Positions 48,824 to 59,001 are shown, numbered from the stretch's first letter. The stretch: 64,000 nucleotides of DNA from Natronincola peptidivorans (GCF_900111615.1 NZ_FOHU01000001.1:399400-463399); one strand, 5' to 3'. A program made the numbers and translations. Notes: a model not told the origin generated them from the sequence alone.

Positions 48824-49041
48824 AGATGAATTAAATTTTTTTCATTGGCTATATTTTAAATATAAAGCTTATCAAGTTTAAGGAGGATATAAGTAGGCTG
48901 TTTTATGCTTTCTATTTATGTTTTCCTTATTAATGCTTCACACCAATATATATTTATATTTTGGGGGGGTGGTAGTTGCGCAAAAAAATGTTTTATTTTT
49001 TACTTTTTTTCTAAAATAGTTTATAAAAGAGGAGGTTTTTT
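48824..49041 (+). other. Long untranslated leader of the AGCS gene
   Basis: About 218 nt between the predicted transcript start and the ATG. It holds an orphan AAGGAGG motif at about 48881-48887, a G7 run near 48963 and a poly-pyrimidine stretch. No riboswitch class, T-box or terminator is recognised. It may carry an unknown control element or a short leader peptide. Confidence 0.4.
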
Positions 49042-50403
49042 ATGTTGGGTTTTGTTAATACAATCGAAAGTCTTAATAGCACAATTAATGGTCTTGTTTG
49101 GGGTCCTTATATGTTAATTCTTCTTGTTGGTACTGGAGTATTTTTCTCTTTTAAAACAAATTTCCTTCAAATTAGAGAATTTGGATTTACTATGAAGGAA
49201 ACCTTAATGAAAATTTTTGATAAGCCAGAGGATTCTCAAGAAGGAGATATCACACCATTCCAGGCACTAGCTACTGCATTGGCAGCTACTATTGGTACTG
49301 GTAATATCGCTGGTGTTGCAACTGCTATCGCCATCGGTGGACCAGGTGCAATTTTCTGGATGTGGGTTTCTGCTTTCTTTGGTATGATGACTAAATTCGC
49401 AGAAGTTGTACTTGCGATAAAGTATCGTGAAAAGAATGCTGAAGGCAGTTTTGTTGGTGGACCTATGTACTACATAGAAAAAGGTCTTGGATTAAAATGG
49501 TTAGCGGTTATATTCTCTATATTTGGTGCGTTAGCAGCATTTGGTATAGGAAATATGGTTCAATCAAACTCTGTTGCTGCAGCTTTAGGTGAGTACAATG
49601 TCCCACCATTAGTTACTGGAATTGCATTAGCAGTAGCAGCTGGTGCAGTTATTCTTGGTGGTTTAAAGCGTATCGCTTCTGTAACTGAAAGAATTGTACC
49701 AGTTATGGCTGTGTTTTATATAATTGGTGCTGTAATCATATTAATTACTCATATCGGGCAGATTCCAGCAGCTTTTGGATTAATCTTTAAGCATGCTTTT
49801 ACACCAGCTTCTGCAGTTGGTGGATTTACTGGAGCTGTAGTAATGCAAGCAATGCGTTTCGGGGTCGCTCGTGGTGTATTCTCTAATGAAGCTGGTTTAG
49901 GTAGTGCTCCTATTGCCCATGCGGCAGCAAGAACAGATCATCCTGTAAGACAAGGTCTTTGGGGAATATTTGAAGTATTCGCAGATACAATAGTAATTTG
50001 TACTTTAACAGCATTAGCCATTATCTCAACAGGCGTATGGAGCAGCGGGGTAACTGGTGCTGCATTAACAACCTCTGCATTTAATAAAGGTCTACCTGGT
50101 CCAGGTGGAGTTATTGTTGCAATTGGTATTTTATTCTTTGCTTTCTCTACAATATTAAGCTGGGCGTATTATGGAGAAAAATGTGCAGAACATATTTTAG
50201 GTTCTGGCATTAACAAGTTTTATAGAATTTTATGGCTACCATTAATCATAGTTGGTGCAGTAGGAAGCTTAGACCTTATTTGGGATATAGCTGATACATT
50301 AAATGGTTTAATGGCTGTACCAAACTTAATAGGTCTATTGGGATTAAGTGGTGTTGTAATTAAATTAACTAAAGAGTTTTTTACAGAAAAACTAGGTAGA
50401 TAA
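49042..50403 (+). CDS. AGCS-family sodium/alanine (glycine) symporter
   Basis: 453 aa integral membrane protein with about 11 helices. The family signature is ALAATIGTGNIAGVATAIAIGGPGA, followed by GGPMYYIEKGLG and SNEAGLGSAPIAHA. It imports alanine or glycine with Na+. GAGGAGG before the ATG. It lies between selA and selD on the opposite strand and has its own promoter and terminator, so it is not part of the selenium operon. Alanine is a product of ornithine oxidation, but a link is speculative. Confidence 0.93.
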   Translation: MLGFVNTIESLNSTINGLVWGPYMLILLVGTGVFFSFKTNFLQIREFGFTMKETLMKIFDKPEDSQEGDITPFQALATALAATIGTGNIAGVATAIAIGGPGAIFWMWVSAFFGMMTKFAEVVLAIKYREKNAEGSFVGGPMYYIEKGLGLKWLAVIFSIFGALAAFGIGNMVQSNSVAAALGEYNVPPLVTGIALAVAAGAVILGGLKRIASVTERIVPVMAVFYIIGAVIILITHIGQIPAAFGLIFKHAFTPASAVGGFTGAVVMQAMRFGVARGVFSNEAGLGSAPIAHAAARTDHPVRQGLWGIFEVFADTIVICTLTALAIISTGVWSSGVTGAALTTSAFNKGLPGPGGVIVAIGILFFAFSTILSWAYYGEKCAEHILGSGINKFYRILWLPLIIVGAVGSLDLIWDIADTLNGLMAVPNLIGLLGLSGVVIKLTKEFFTEKLGR

Positions 50404-50427
50404 AATAATCTTATATTAGTCTATATT

Positions 50428-50462
50428 AAAGCCAGGGAATCTAATGTTTCCCTGGCTTTTTA
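50428..50462. terminator. Convergent terminator of the AGCS gene and selD
   Basis: 12-bp stem AAAGCCAGGGAA/TTCCCTGGCTTT with an 8-nt loop and T/A flanks on both sides; serves both converging transcripts. Confidence 0.9.
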
Positions 50463-50469
50463 AAGCTAA

Positions 50470-51510
50470 TTATTTTATAAAAATTGTATACTGGCTTTTG
50501 TCTATAACCTTTCCTACAATAGCAAATTCATTCTTATTAATCATTTTTAAATTATCCATAGCTTTCCCAACATCATCTTGAGAAATTGCCAGTAGCAGCC
50601 CTCCAGATGTTTGAGGGTCATATAATAAATCTATAGTTACTTCTTTTATTTGTTTTTCAATTTTTATTTTCTCTTCTATATAATTTCTATTAGCATACAT
50701 CCCTGCAGGTATTATCCCCATTTCGGCATATCCATCTGCTCCTTCAATCATAGGTATTTTTTCACTAAAAATCTCTAAGGAGACATCACTACCCTTTGCC
50801 ATTTCATAGGCATGACCTAATAATCCAAAACCTGTAATATCAGTGCAGGCAGACACATCTAAATTTTTTACTGCTTCAAATGCATATTTATTTAGTGTTT
50901 TCATAGTGTTAATAGCTATGTCATATTCTTTTGAAGTAGCTAAGCCAGCTTTTATAGCAGTATTTAGTATACCCGTTCCAATAGGCTTTGTTAAAATTAG
51001 GTAATCTCCTACTCTTGCATTACTATTTGTCCAAATTTTACTTGGATGTATGATACCTGTAACAGAAAGTCCATATTTCGGCTCTTCATCCTCTACGGTA
51101 TGACCTCCCACCAATATTGCACCTGATTCAATAATTTTATCCGCTCCACCTTTTAGTATTTCTTTTAAAATTTCTTTTGATAGACAGCTAGGGAAGCAAA
51201 CAATATTCATTGCTGTAATTGGCTCACCACCCATAGCATAAACATCACTTAGAGAATTTGCTGCTGCAATCTGTCCATAAATATAAGGATCATCAACAAC
51301 TGGAGTAAAGAAATCTAGTGTTTGAACAAGGGCCATTTCTTTATTTAATTGATAGATAGCAGCATCATCTGAAGTATCTAATGTAACCAATAAATTTTCA
51401 TTTTGCATCTTAGGTAAATGGCACAGCACCTGTGCCAGGACATCAGGTCCTATTTTCCCTGCTCATCCTCCACTTTTTGTTAATTCAGTCAGTCTTTTTT
51501 CAGTGTTCAC
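50470..51510 (-). CDS. selD: Selenophosphate synthetase SelD, a selenoprotein (UGA-encoded Sec16)
   Basis: 346 aa including one selenocysteine. Translation from GTG at 51510 gives [29 protein letters not shown], then continues in frame with [11 protein letters not shown]. The in-frame TGA is at 51463-51465, where E. coli SelD has catalytic Cys17. A hairpin follows the TGA. The rest ([37 protein letters not shown]) is standard SelD. AGGGGG lies 8 nt before the GTG. It uses ATP and selenide to make selenophosphate for SelA. The cell thus needs its own product to make this enzyme. Confidence 0.93.
51420..51465 (-). promoter_or_regulatory. Bacterial SECIS region of selD
   Basis: The UGA at 51465-51463 is followed 11 nt later by hairpin AGGAC-CUGAU-GUCCU (51437-51451), then by a second hairpin GGCACAG-CAC-CUGUGCC (51420-51436). 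The first is at the distance expected for SelB binding. The second may be structural or fortuitous. Confidence 0.75.
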
Positions 51511-51569
51511 GATTCCTTCCCCCTATCTAATCTATTCATTAAAATTTTAGTATTTTTGACTTTTGTCTA

Positions 51570-52184
51570 TCATTTAACTTTTATTATACTTTTAATATCA
51601 TTATATTTCTTTTCCCCAATTCCACTAACATTCTGTATTTCTTCGATGTTTTGAAAAGCTCCTACTTCATTTCTGTATTGAATTATTCTTTCAGCCAAAG
51701 CACTTCCAATACCCGGTAAAGTTTCTAATTGTATTTTATCCGCTTGATTGATATTGATTCGTCCATCGTCTTGTTGCAATATATGGGTATTTATTTGTAT
51801 AGAATCATAAGTGTCTTCATAAGAAGGTATGTAAATGAATTCCTCATCAATAACTTTTTTCGCTAGGTTTATCATCTTCCTATCTGCTGTATTTTTTAGT
51901 CCGCCGGCTTTTTCTACTACATCAAATACTCTTGCATCATTTTGCAATTGGTAGATACCTGGATTTAAGATTTCTCCTTCAATATGTACTATAATGGTTG
52001 ATTTAAACTCTTGAATATCTAATTTATGGTCTTCATATTGTATCCCTTGATCTTGATTTGATTCACTCAATATATAAATCTCCTTTTTTTCTTTGAGATG
52101 ATTTCGAAAAGAAATGACTGCTAAAAAACTAATGATAAATACAATAATAATCAGTTTTTGCTTTTTCGTCAAATTTAACATCAT
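51570..52184 (-). CDS. comEA: ComEA-like DNA receptor (SLBB plus helix-hairpin-helix)
   Basis: 204 aa. An N-terminal membrane helix (LIIIVFIISFLAVISF) is followed by an SLBB domain (IIVHIEGEILNPGIYQLQNDARVFDVVEKAGG) and C-terminal tandem HhH motifs (INQADKIQLETLPGIGSALAERIIQYR). It binds dsDNA at the cell surface in competence; comEC is not in the window, and in Clostridia the gene often stands alone. Confidence 0.88.
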   Translation of the reverse strand: MMLNLTKKQKLIIIVFIISFLAVISFRNHLKEKKEIYILSESNQDQGIQYEDHKLDIQEFKSTIIVHIEGEILNPGIYQLQNDARVFDVVEKAGGLKNTADRKMINLAKKVIDEEFIYIPSYEDTYDSIQINTHILQQDDGRININQADKIQLETLPGIGSALAERIIQYRNEVGAFQNIEEIQNVSGIGEKKYNDIKSIIKVK

Positions 52185-52358
52185 CTTTTAATCTCTCCCC
52201 TCATAACCATATATCATAGGATGTTTCTATAAAACATATCTTGAACTATTTTTAGTGTTTTTGTGTTCGAGTAGCTATACCTAATTATTCTAGTTCTATA
52301 TATTTGCATTTATTTCCTTTATATTCTATAAATTTCCCTTAAAATTTCTCCCTTTTTC

Positions 52359-52367
52359 TGCTATAAT
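52359..52367 (+). promoter_or_regulatory. Extended -10 promoter of the DacF-type gene
   Basis: TGCTATAAT (TGnTATAAT) on the plus strand, with a weak TTAAAA at -35. The start would be near 52374, 39 nt before the ATG. Confidence 0.6.
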
Positions 52368-52412
52368 AAAGAAGTTGAACAATTGTATATTTATAAGAGG
52401 CTGGTGAAATAT

Positions 52413-53744
52413 ATGACAAAAAAAAATTCAATTTTCACGATGATATTTGTATTAATTATACTAGCTGTCAGTAATATTGTAGTTTATGCCTCACCTACCC
52501 TATCAGCACCTAATGCAGTTTTAATAGATTCTATTACTGGAAAGGTTTTATTTGATCATAATGCCCATACTATAACCTATCCAGCTAGCACTACAAAGGT
52601 TATGACTGCTATATTGGTTTTAGAAAATGTTGATTTAGATGAAGTTATTACAAAAACGGATAATAATTATGTGATAGGTTCTAGCATGTACTTACTGGAA
52701 GGTGAGTCCTTTACAGTTGAGGAATTGTTACAGTCATTAATGATTCGTTCTGCTAATGATGCGGCAGAACTGCTTGCTATTCATATTTCAGGCTCAGTAG
52801 AGGACTTTGCTTTATTAATGAACAGTAGAGCTAAAGAACTAGGCGCTTTAAATACCCATTTTACTAATCCCCATGGACTGCCTGATGAAAACCATGTTAC
52901 TACTGCATATGACTTAGCAATGATTACAAGACATGCTATGACTTTCGATGTTTTTAGAGAGATTGTAACCACAACTATGCTAATTTTTGAGCCTACTGAG
53001 TTTACTCCTGAAACAAGATACTTTAGAAATACTAATCGTTTTTTATGGGGTACTGGCGCTGGAAATCAAATTCTTTATAATGGTGCCTACACAAATATTC
53101 AATATGACATTATTGATGGTGTGAAGACAGGTTATACACCTGCAGCACAAAACTGTCTAATTAGCTCAGCTACTAAGGAGGATCATCAGCTTATTTCTGT
53201 GGTTTTAGGTGCGCAGGGATTAAATGTCTATACTGATTCAAGATCATTAATTGATTATGGCTACAATAACTATCAATTTGTTCAATTATCTCAGTATGAT
53301 GATTTAATAACCACTATCCCCTTAAAGAATGGTATAGAGGATAGTGTTCCCCTGTATGTAGGTAATCAGTTAGATGTTGTGATTTCTAGGGATATAAATA
53401 TCTCTGAGATTAATGATGAAATTATCATCAACGAAAATCTAGAAGCACCAATACTATCAGGAGATACTTTAGGTAAAATTGTTTACTCTGTTGATGAGGA
53501 ACTAATCGGTGAGGTGCAGCTGGTAGCAAAAAATAATATTGATACTAAGCCGTTGTTGAGAAAATTGATAGTACCCTCCAACTTATTTTTAACACTCATT
53601 ATTTTATTCCTTTTATGGCAAGCTTTTATTATTTCTTTAAGAATAAAAAAACGAAGAAAGAAAAGCACTTACTGGGGAGGAACTTCCACTTCCTATACCT
53701 TCAACAAAAACTTATTAAAAACCAATATCTATAAAAAGAAATAG
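52413..53744 (+). CDS. dacF: D-alanyl-D-alanine carboxypeptidase, DacF/PBP5-6 type
   Basis: 443 aa. A signal peptide (IFTMIFVLIILAVSNIVVYA) is followed by the active-site SxxK in PASTTKVMT, SxN in RSANDAAELLA and KTG in GVKTGYTPAA. A PBP5-C-like domain follows, with a C-terminal helix (NLFLTLIILFLLWQAFII) and a basic tail. The enzyme trims the pentapeptide in peptidoglycan. The ATG at 52413 is preferred over 52383 because it begins a normal signal peptide and follows GGTGA. Confidence 0.93.
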   Translation: MTKKNSIFTMIFVLIILAVSNIVVYASPTLSAPNAVLIDSITGKVLFDHNAHTITYPASTTKVMTAILVLENVDLDEVITKTDNNYVIGSSMYLLEGESFTVEELLQSLMIRSANDAAELLAIHISGSVEDFALLMNSRAKELGALNTHFTNPHGLPDENHVTTAYDLAMITRHAMTFDVFREIVTTTMLIFEPTEFTPETRYFRNTNRFLWGTGAGNQILYNGAYTNIQYDIIDGVKTGYTPAAQNCLISSATKEDHQLISVVLGAQGLNVYTDSRSLIDYGYNNYQFVQLSQYDDLITTIPLKNGIEDSVPLYVGNQLDVVISRDINISEINDEIIINENLEAPILSGDTLGKIVYSVDEELIGEVQLVAKNNIDTKPLLRKLIVPSNLFLTLIILFLLWQAFIISLRIKKRRKKSTYWGGTSTSYTFNKNLLKTNIYKKK

Positions 53745-53768
53745 TAGTTTTAAGCTCTATTTCTTTTT
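53734..53768. terminator. Convergent terminator of dacF and sdaAA
   Basis: AAAAAGAAATAG/CTATTTCTTTTT stem of 12 bp with a 10-12 nt loop between the two convergent stops. Confidence 0.82.
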
Positions 53769-53769
53769 A

Positions 53770-54642
53770 TTATTTAAAAATCTGCTGCTGTAGTCTTATA
53801 CCAGTAGGTGTTGCTGCTAAGCCTCCTAAGGCTGTTTCTCTAAGCTCAGCAGGCATACACTTTCCTACCCGATACATTGTATCAACAACTTCATCAAATG
53901 GAATGATACTTTTTACCCCTGCTAATGCCATTTCAGCAGAAATTAATGCATTGGCTGCTCCAATAGCATTTCTCTTTTCACAAGGCGCTTCAACCAAACC
54001 TGCAATAGGATCACATACTAATCCAAGAATATTTTTTATACATATAGATGCGGCATGGAGAGACATTTCTGGTGAACCTCCCATCATTTCTACGATGCCT
54101 GCAGCTGCCATCGCTGCAGCTGCACCTGTTTCTGCCTGACAACCTCCCTCAGCCCCTGCAACGGTAGCATTTCTTGAAATAAGCATCCCTATAGCACTAG
54201 CTGCCATTAAACCTTCTATAAGGGTATCATCCTTAAAATTAAAAACTTCAGACATAGTGATAAATGTTCCTGGTATTATTCCACAGGAGCCAGCTGTTGG
54301 CGCAGCAACAATCTTACCCATAGCAGCATTTACTTCTAAAGCAGCCATAGCTCGACTTATTGCTTTGCTCATAGTTAAGCCACATACTGATTCTTTATTT
54401 TCACTTCTTTCCTTAACTCTTTTAGCGTCTCCTCCAATAAGTCCACTAACAGACTTAATATCTTCACTTAATCCTTTCTCCACTGATTCTTTCATAATAT
54501 CTAAGCTTATTTTCATCTTACTAACTATCTCCGATTCATTTACACCTGCAATATTTTGTTCTCTTTCTATCATAATCCTACTAATTTTTTTATTATGTTG
54601 TTGACATAGCTTTAATAACTCATATCCTTTTGTGAAATTCAT
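53770..54642 (-). CDS. sdaAA: L-serine dehydratase, alpha subunit (Fe-S)
   Basis: 290 aa. It forms the oxygen-sensitive [4Fe-4S] serine dehydratase with SdaAB, giving pyruvate and ammonia. Conserved Cys are in TAGSCGIIPG, EGGCQAETGAA, LVCDPIAGLVEAPCEKRNA. GGTTGGTGA before 54642 favours that ATG over a GTG at 54654. It follows sdaAB after about 16 nt. Confidence 0.93.
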   Translation of the reverse strand: MNFTKGYELLKLCQQHNKKISRIMIEREQNIAGVNESEIVSKMKISLDIMKESVEKGLSEDIKSVSGLIGGDAKRVKERSENKESVCGLTMSKAISRAMAALEVNAAMGKIVAAPTAGSCGIIPGTFITMSEVFNFKDDTLIEGLMAASAIGMLISRNATVAGAEGGCQAETGAAAAMAAAGIVEMMGGSPEMSLHAASICIKNILGLVCDPIAGLVEAPCEKRNAIGAANALISAEMALAGVKSIIPFDEVVDTMYRVGKCMPAELRETALGGLAATPTGIRLQQQIFK

Positions 54643-54658
54643 TTTTTTCACCAACCTT

Positions 54659-55330
54659 TTAATTATTTATACTGACTAAATATCCGTTAATAACATTCTC
54701 TGCATTTTTTATGTCTTCTATTACTTCCTCTTTAATATGATCATCAGTTTCTATAATCATAAATGCCTTTTGTCCTTTACCATGTCTATAGACTCTCATA
54801 AATGCGATATTTATGTTATGTTCAGCTAGGATTGCAGAAACTTTAGCTATAATACCAGGTTTGTCAATATGGGCAATGATTAATGTTGTATACTCTCCTG
54901 TGAATTCCAGCTCTAGCCCATTAATTTCTGTTACTACTATATTTCCACCTCCTACAGAAGAACCTAATATATCAATAGTATTTCCGTCTTTTTTCTTAAT
55001 AATTATTTTAACAGTATTTGCATGAACTTCTCCTAAATCTTTTTCAATAAAAGAATAAGTTATTCCTTCCTTTTTTGCAATTTCAAAAGATGAAGAAATT
55101 CTTTCATCATCGGGGTCAAAACCTAATATTCCTCCTAACAATGCTTTATCTGTTCCATGTCCTTTATAAGTTTTTCCAAAGGATCCGTGTAGTAAAAAAG
55201 TAACCTCTTTAATACTTTCTTCTGCAATTTTATAAGCCACTTTACCCAACCTGCATGCTCCTGCAGTATGAGAACTAGATGGTCCAATCATATTAGGTCC
55301 TAAAATTTCAAACATGCTATAATCCTTCAC
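54659..55330 (-). CDS. sdaAB: L-serine dehydratase, beta subunit
   Basis: 223 aa. The N-terminal SDH beta domain has EILGPNMIGPSSSHTAGACRLG, and a C-terminal ACT domain (YTTLIIAHIDKPGIIAKVSAIL) may sense serine. The start is GTG with AGGAGG 8 nt upstream. It heads the sdaAB-sdaAA operon. Confidence 0.93.
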   Translation of the reverse strand: MKDYSMFEILGPNMIGPSSSHTAGACRLGKVAYKIAEESIKEVTFLLHGSFGKTYKGHGTDKALLGGILGFDPDDERISSSFEIAKKEGITYSFIEKDLGEVHANTVKIIIKKKDGNTIDILGSSVGGGNIVVTEINGLELEFTGEYTTLIIAHIDKPGIIAKVSAILAEHNINIAFMRVYRHGKGQKAFMIIETDDHIKEEVIEDIKNAENVINGYLVSINN

Positions 55331-55402
55331 ATCAACTACCTCCTTTTTTTCTTACTCTACATTAGATGAATTCCTATCATGTAGTATTCATTTTCAAAAA
55401 CC

Positions 55403-55441
55403 AAAAAAATAGTGGTCATATATCTATACCACTATTTTTTT
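55403..55441 (-). terminator. Terminator of ridA
   Basis: 12-bp stem AAAAATAGTGGT/ACCACTATTTTT with an 11-nt loop and T7 on the minus strand, about 15 nt after the ridA stop. It separates ridA from sdaAB. Confidence 0.88.
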
Positions 55442-55455
55442 ATATAATTCAAAAA

Positions 55456-55836
55456 TTATTCAGCAACCGCAATTGCATCTATTTCTACACCAACGTCTTT
55501 TGGCAGTCTTGCCACTTCAATACAAGCTCTAGCAGGCTTATGATGGCTAAAATAAGTAGCATATACTTCATTAATGCTAGCAAAGTCATTCATATCCTTA
55601 ATATATACTGTTGTTTTTACAACATTATTAAAGTCAAGTCCTGCTTCTTCTAAAATAGCCTTTAGATTCTCTAGTACTTGTTTTGTTTGATCTTGGATAT
55701 CACCCTCTATAATTTCCATTGTATCTGGATTCATAGGTATTTGGCCAGAAATAAACAAGAAATCATTTGCCTGTATTGCTTGGGAATATGGACCAATAGC
55801 TGCAGGTGCCTTTGATGTATTAATTACCTTTTTCAT
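55456..55836 (-). CDS. ridA: RidA-family reactive imine/enamine deaminase
   Basis: 126 aa, full length. It hydrolyses 2-aminoacrylate-type intermediates released by PLP and Fe-S dehydratases. Motifs [23 protein letters not shown], and the arginine in [15 protein letters not shown] are conserved. Being next to serine dehydratase is biochemically sensible. It follows the YheO-type regulator by 26 nt. Confidence 0.94.
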   Translation of the reverse strand: MKKVINTSKAPAAIGPYSQAIQANDFLFISGQIPMNPDTMEIIEGDIQDQTKQVLENLKAILEEAGLDFNNVVKTTVYIKDMNDFASINEVYATYFSHHKPARACIEVARLPKDVGVEIDAIAVAE

Positions 55837-55862
55837 AAAAATTCCTCCTAAGCAGTATTTAT

Positions 55863-56510
55863 TTATCCGTTAACTCTAATTTCGTCAAGATAATTATAGA
55901 TGGTATATCTTGATACACAAAGAATTTTGGCAACATAATCAATTGCCCCCTTGATTAGAAAAGCTCCTTGTTCATCTAGTCTTTTTACTATGTTTACCTT
56001 TTCTTCTTTGTTCATGTAAGAAACTGGTTTTCCAAAATTTTCTAATGTCTCTGATACAATATTTATTAAAACATCGTTTACATTATTATTTGGAACGTCT
56101 CCTAAGCTTACTTCTTCTTTTGTCTCTGTTTTTAGATATTCCTCTAATGATTTTTGTGCTACTACAAACTCTGAAATGTCATTATTGATACATATACAAC
56201 CTATTATTTCATCATTTTCATCTCGAATAAACATAGTAGATGATTTTAATACTCTGCCATCTGAACTCTTATTCCTATAATTTAGTATGTTATCGGCGTC
56301 ATTTCCTTTTCGAATAGCTTCGATTCCCACATCTAGCATAGTGCTGCCTATTGATCTGCCTGTTACATGTCCATTATAGATTGCTACAATAGACTTTTTC
56401 GAATTCTTCAGTTCGTGTAAAACAACTTCACAATTTTTCCCAAAAGTTTTTGATATCCCTTCCACTATGGGAAGCATGCTTTTTAAAATAGGATGTAAAT
56501 TTTTATCCAT
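55863..56510 (-). CDS. YheO-type transcriptional regulator (PAS-like plus HTH)
   Basis: 215 aa. The N-terminal YheO/PAS-6 domain ([32 protein letters not shown]) is followed by a C-terminal HTH_22 ([24 protein letters not shown]). Members control amino-acid catabolism (for example DauR). It directly precedes ridA and probably regulates it, and perhaps the sda genes. Confidence 0.88.
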   Translation of the reverse strand: MDKNLHPILKSMLPIVEGISKTFGKNCEVVLHELKNSKKSIVAIYNGHVTGRSIGSTMLDVGIEAIRKGNDADNILNYRNKSSDGRVLKSSTMFIRDENDEIIGCICINNDISEFVVAQKSLEEYLKTETKEEVSLGDVPNNNVNDVLINIVSETLENFGKPVSYMNKEEKVNIVKRLDEQGAFLIKGAIDYVAKILCVSRYTIYNYLDEIRVNG

Positions 56511-56532
56511 AATCTCCCCCTCCTTTTTTACA

Positions 56533-59001
56533 CTACTTTACAACAATATTTACAAGCTTTTTAGGTACCGCTATTACTTTTTTTATCTCTTTGCCTTCAA
56601 TAAACTGCTTAATTTTATCATTTTCTACTGCTATTGCTTCCATATCTTCCTTTGATGTATTGGCAGGTATCATTATTTTTTCTTTAACTTTCCCATTGAT
56701 CTGTATTACTATTTCATCTTCTTCTTTTACAATAGCTCGCTCATCATATTTAGGCCACGCTGCTGAATATAAGCTATCTTTATGCCCAATCTTTTCCCAT
56801 AGCTCCTCAGTAAAGTGGGGAGCAAAAGGTGCTAATAATAGGATTGTTGATTCTATCCCTTGCTTTAATAAAGCATTATTAATGTTATTTTTTCCAATTT
56901 CTTTGTATTTATATAAATCATTTACTAGCTCCATAATACCACTAACAGCCGTGTTAAAGTTAAATCTTCCTTCTATATCTTCTGTAACTCTTTTTATAGT
57001 TTTATGGATCATATATTGAAGGTCTTTATCCTCTTTGGTAAGGGGTTTAGGTACCTCCTTTAGCATATCATTGTTTATCGTTTCTTCAACCAGGCGCCAT
57101 ACACGATTTAAAAATCTTGAACAACCTTCTACTCCTTGATCACTCCACTCTAGATCTCTTTCTGGAGGTGCAGCAAATAATACAAATAACCTTGCAGTGT
57201 CCGCTCCATACTTATTAATGATTTCTTCAGGACTGACAGTGTTGCCTTTTGATTTAGACATCTTAGCTCCATCTTTTAGGACCATTCCTTGTGTCAGTAA
57301 ATTTTGAAAGGGTTCATCTACATCTAAAAAATTGAGATCCTTCAGCACTTTGGTAAAAAATCTAGAGTATAATAGGTGTAGAATCGCATGCTCTACTCCA
57401 CCAATATATTGATCAACTTGCATCCAATAATTTACCGAATCTTTTCCAAAGGGTAACTGCTCATTATTGACGTCAGTATATCTTAAGAAATACCAGGATG
57501 AGTCAACAAAAGTATCCATTGTATCGGTTTCTCTTTTAGCTTTTTTACCACAAGTGGGACAATCTGTATAAATAAAGGACTCACTGGTGGTTAAAGGAGA
57601 AAGACCTGCTCCCGTAAACTCAACATCTAATGGAAGTACTACTGGTAGATTTTCTTCTCTTACTGGCACGATTCCACAGGTATCACAGTAGACTATCGGA
57701 ATAGGAGTTCCCCAGTATCTTTGTCTAGACAATAGCCAATCTCTTAAGCGATAGCTGACTGTTTTCTTACCACTTTTATGTTTCTCAAGTAGATCACATA
57801 TTTTATTAAAAGCTTCATGACAGTCTAATCCATCAAAATCACCTGAATTGATCATCACACCATCTTCAACATAAGCTTCAGTTCTAACTTTAAAATCCAC
57901 GCTTTCATTTTCTGGCTTGATGACTGGCAACACTTCAATATTGTATTTATTAGCAAAGTCTAAGTCTCTTTGATCATGTGCTGGTACCGCCATAATGGCC
58001 CCTGTACCATAATCCACTAAGACATAGTTAGCAATATATATGGGTATTTTTTTGCCTGTTAAAGGGTGAATACAGTAACGCCCAATAAATAATCCCTCTT
58101 TTTCAGCATCAGTTGAAGTTCTCTCAATATCAGACATATGTTGTAATTCTTTTACAAAGTTATTTACAGGTTCTTGGTATTCTGTCCCTTTGATTAATTC
58201 ATCTACGTAGGGATGCTCAGGTGCTACTACCATATATGTGGCTCCGTATACTGTATCTGGTCGAGTAGTAAAAACTTTCAAGGTATGAGGGAAGTCTTCA
58301 ATAGGAAAATCAATCTCAGCTCCCGTACTTTTCCCTATCCAATTTTCCTGCATTATTTTTACCTTATTTGGCCATCCTTCTAGTAATTTTATATCTTCTA
58401 AAAGTTTCTCTGCGTATTCAGTTATTTTAAAATACCATTGGTTCAACATTTTTTTCCCTACATTGTTATCGCATCTTTCACATTTTCCATTGATAACTTG
58501 TTCATTGGCAAGTACTGTTTCACAGGAAGGACACCAGTTTACTCTAGATTCTTTTTTATAAGCTAAGCCTTTATGATATAGTTGTAGAAAAATCCATTGA
58601 GTCCATTTATAATAATCCTGATTACAAGTGGCTACTTCACGATTCCAATCGTAACTCAGTCCTAAAGCATTTAGCTGCTCCTTCATATCTTTAATGTTTT
58701 CCTCTGTCCATATATCAGGATCTATTTTGTTTTTGATAGCAGCATTTTCTGCTGGAAGCCCAAAAGCGTCCCATCCCATTGGATGTAGGACATTAAAGCC
58801 TCTCATTTTTTTATATCTAGCTACAACATCTCCTATGGCATAATTTCTTACATGTCCCATATGTATTTTCCCAGAAGGATATGGGAACATTTCTAAAACA
58901 TAGTATTTAGGTTTATCTTCATCATATACTGAAAATATCTCCTTTTCCATCCACTGCTGTTGCCATTTTGCTTCAATTTTTTTAAAATCATAAACAGTCA
59001 T
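56533..59001 (-). CDS. leuS: Leucyl-tRNA synthetase
   Basis: 822 aa class I synthetase. HIGH-type motif in [14 protein letters not shown], the zinc-like [13 protein letters not shown] and CERC, the CP1 editing domain (residues about 225-415), KMSKS in [11 protein letters not shown], and the C-terminal anticodon domain. Its expression is under a Leu T-box. Confidence 0.97.
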   Translation of the reverse strand: MTVYDFKKIEAKWQQQWMEKEIFSVYDEDKPKYYVLEMFPYPSGKIHMGHVRNYAIGDVVARYKKMRGFNVLHPMGWDAFGLPAENAAIKNKIDPDIWTEENIKDMKEQLNALGLSYDWNREVATCNQDYYKWTQWIFLQLYHKGLAYKKESRVNWCPSCETVLANEQVINGKCERCDNNVGKKMLNQWYFKITEYAEKLLEDIKLLEGWPNKVKIMQENWIGKSTGAEIDFPIEDFPHTLKVFTTRPDTVYGATYMVVAPEHPYVDELIKGTEYQEPVNNFVKELQHMSDIERTSTDAEKEGLFIGRYCIHPLTGKKIPIYIANYVLVDYGTGAIMAVPAHDQRDLDFANKYNIEVLPVIKPENESVDFKVRTEAYVEDGVMINSGDFDGLDCHEAFNKICDLLEKHKSGKKTVSYRLRDWLLSRQRYWGTPIPIVYCDTCGIVPVREENLPVVLPLDVEFTGAGLSPLTTSESFIYTDCPTCGKKAKRETDTMDTFVDSSWYFLRYTDVNNEQLPFGKDSVNYWMQVDQYIGGVEHAILHLLYSRFFTKVLKDLNFLDVDEPFQNLLTQGMVLKDGAKMSKSKGNTVSPEEIINKYGADTARLFVLFAAPPERDLEWSDQGVEGCSRFLNRVWRLVEETINNDMLKEVPKPLTKEDKDLQYMIHKTIKRVTEDIEGRFNFNTAVSGIMELVNDLYKYKEIGKNNINNALLKQGIESTILLLAPFAPHFTEELWEKIGHKDSLYSAAWPKYDERAIVKEEDEIVIQINGKVKEKIMIPANTSKEDMEAIAVENDKIKQFIEGKEIKKVIAVPKKLVNIVVK

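Noticed and set aside
48976-49014. Possible 12-residue Phe-rich leader peptide (TTG start after a G run)
   Set aside because: Rare start codon, no terminator/antiterminator pair after it, and low-complexity T-rich sequence gives Phe codons by chance.
48905-49117. 70-codon plus-strand frame before and into the AGCS gene
   Set aside because: The nearest Shine-Dalgarno is 18 nt from its ATG, the frame overlaps the well-supported AGCS start in another frame, and the peptide resembles no family.
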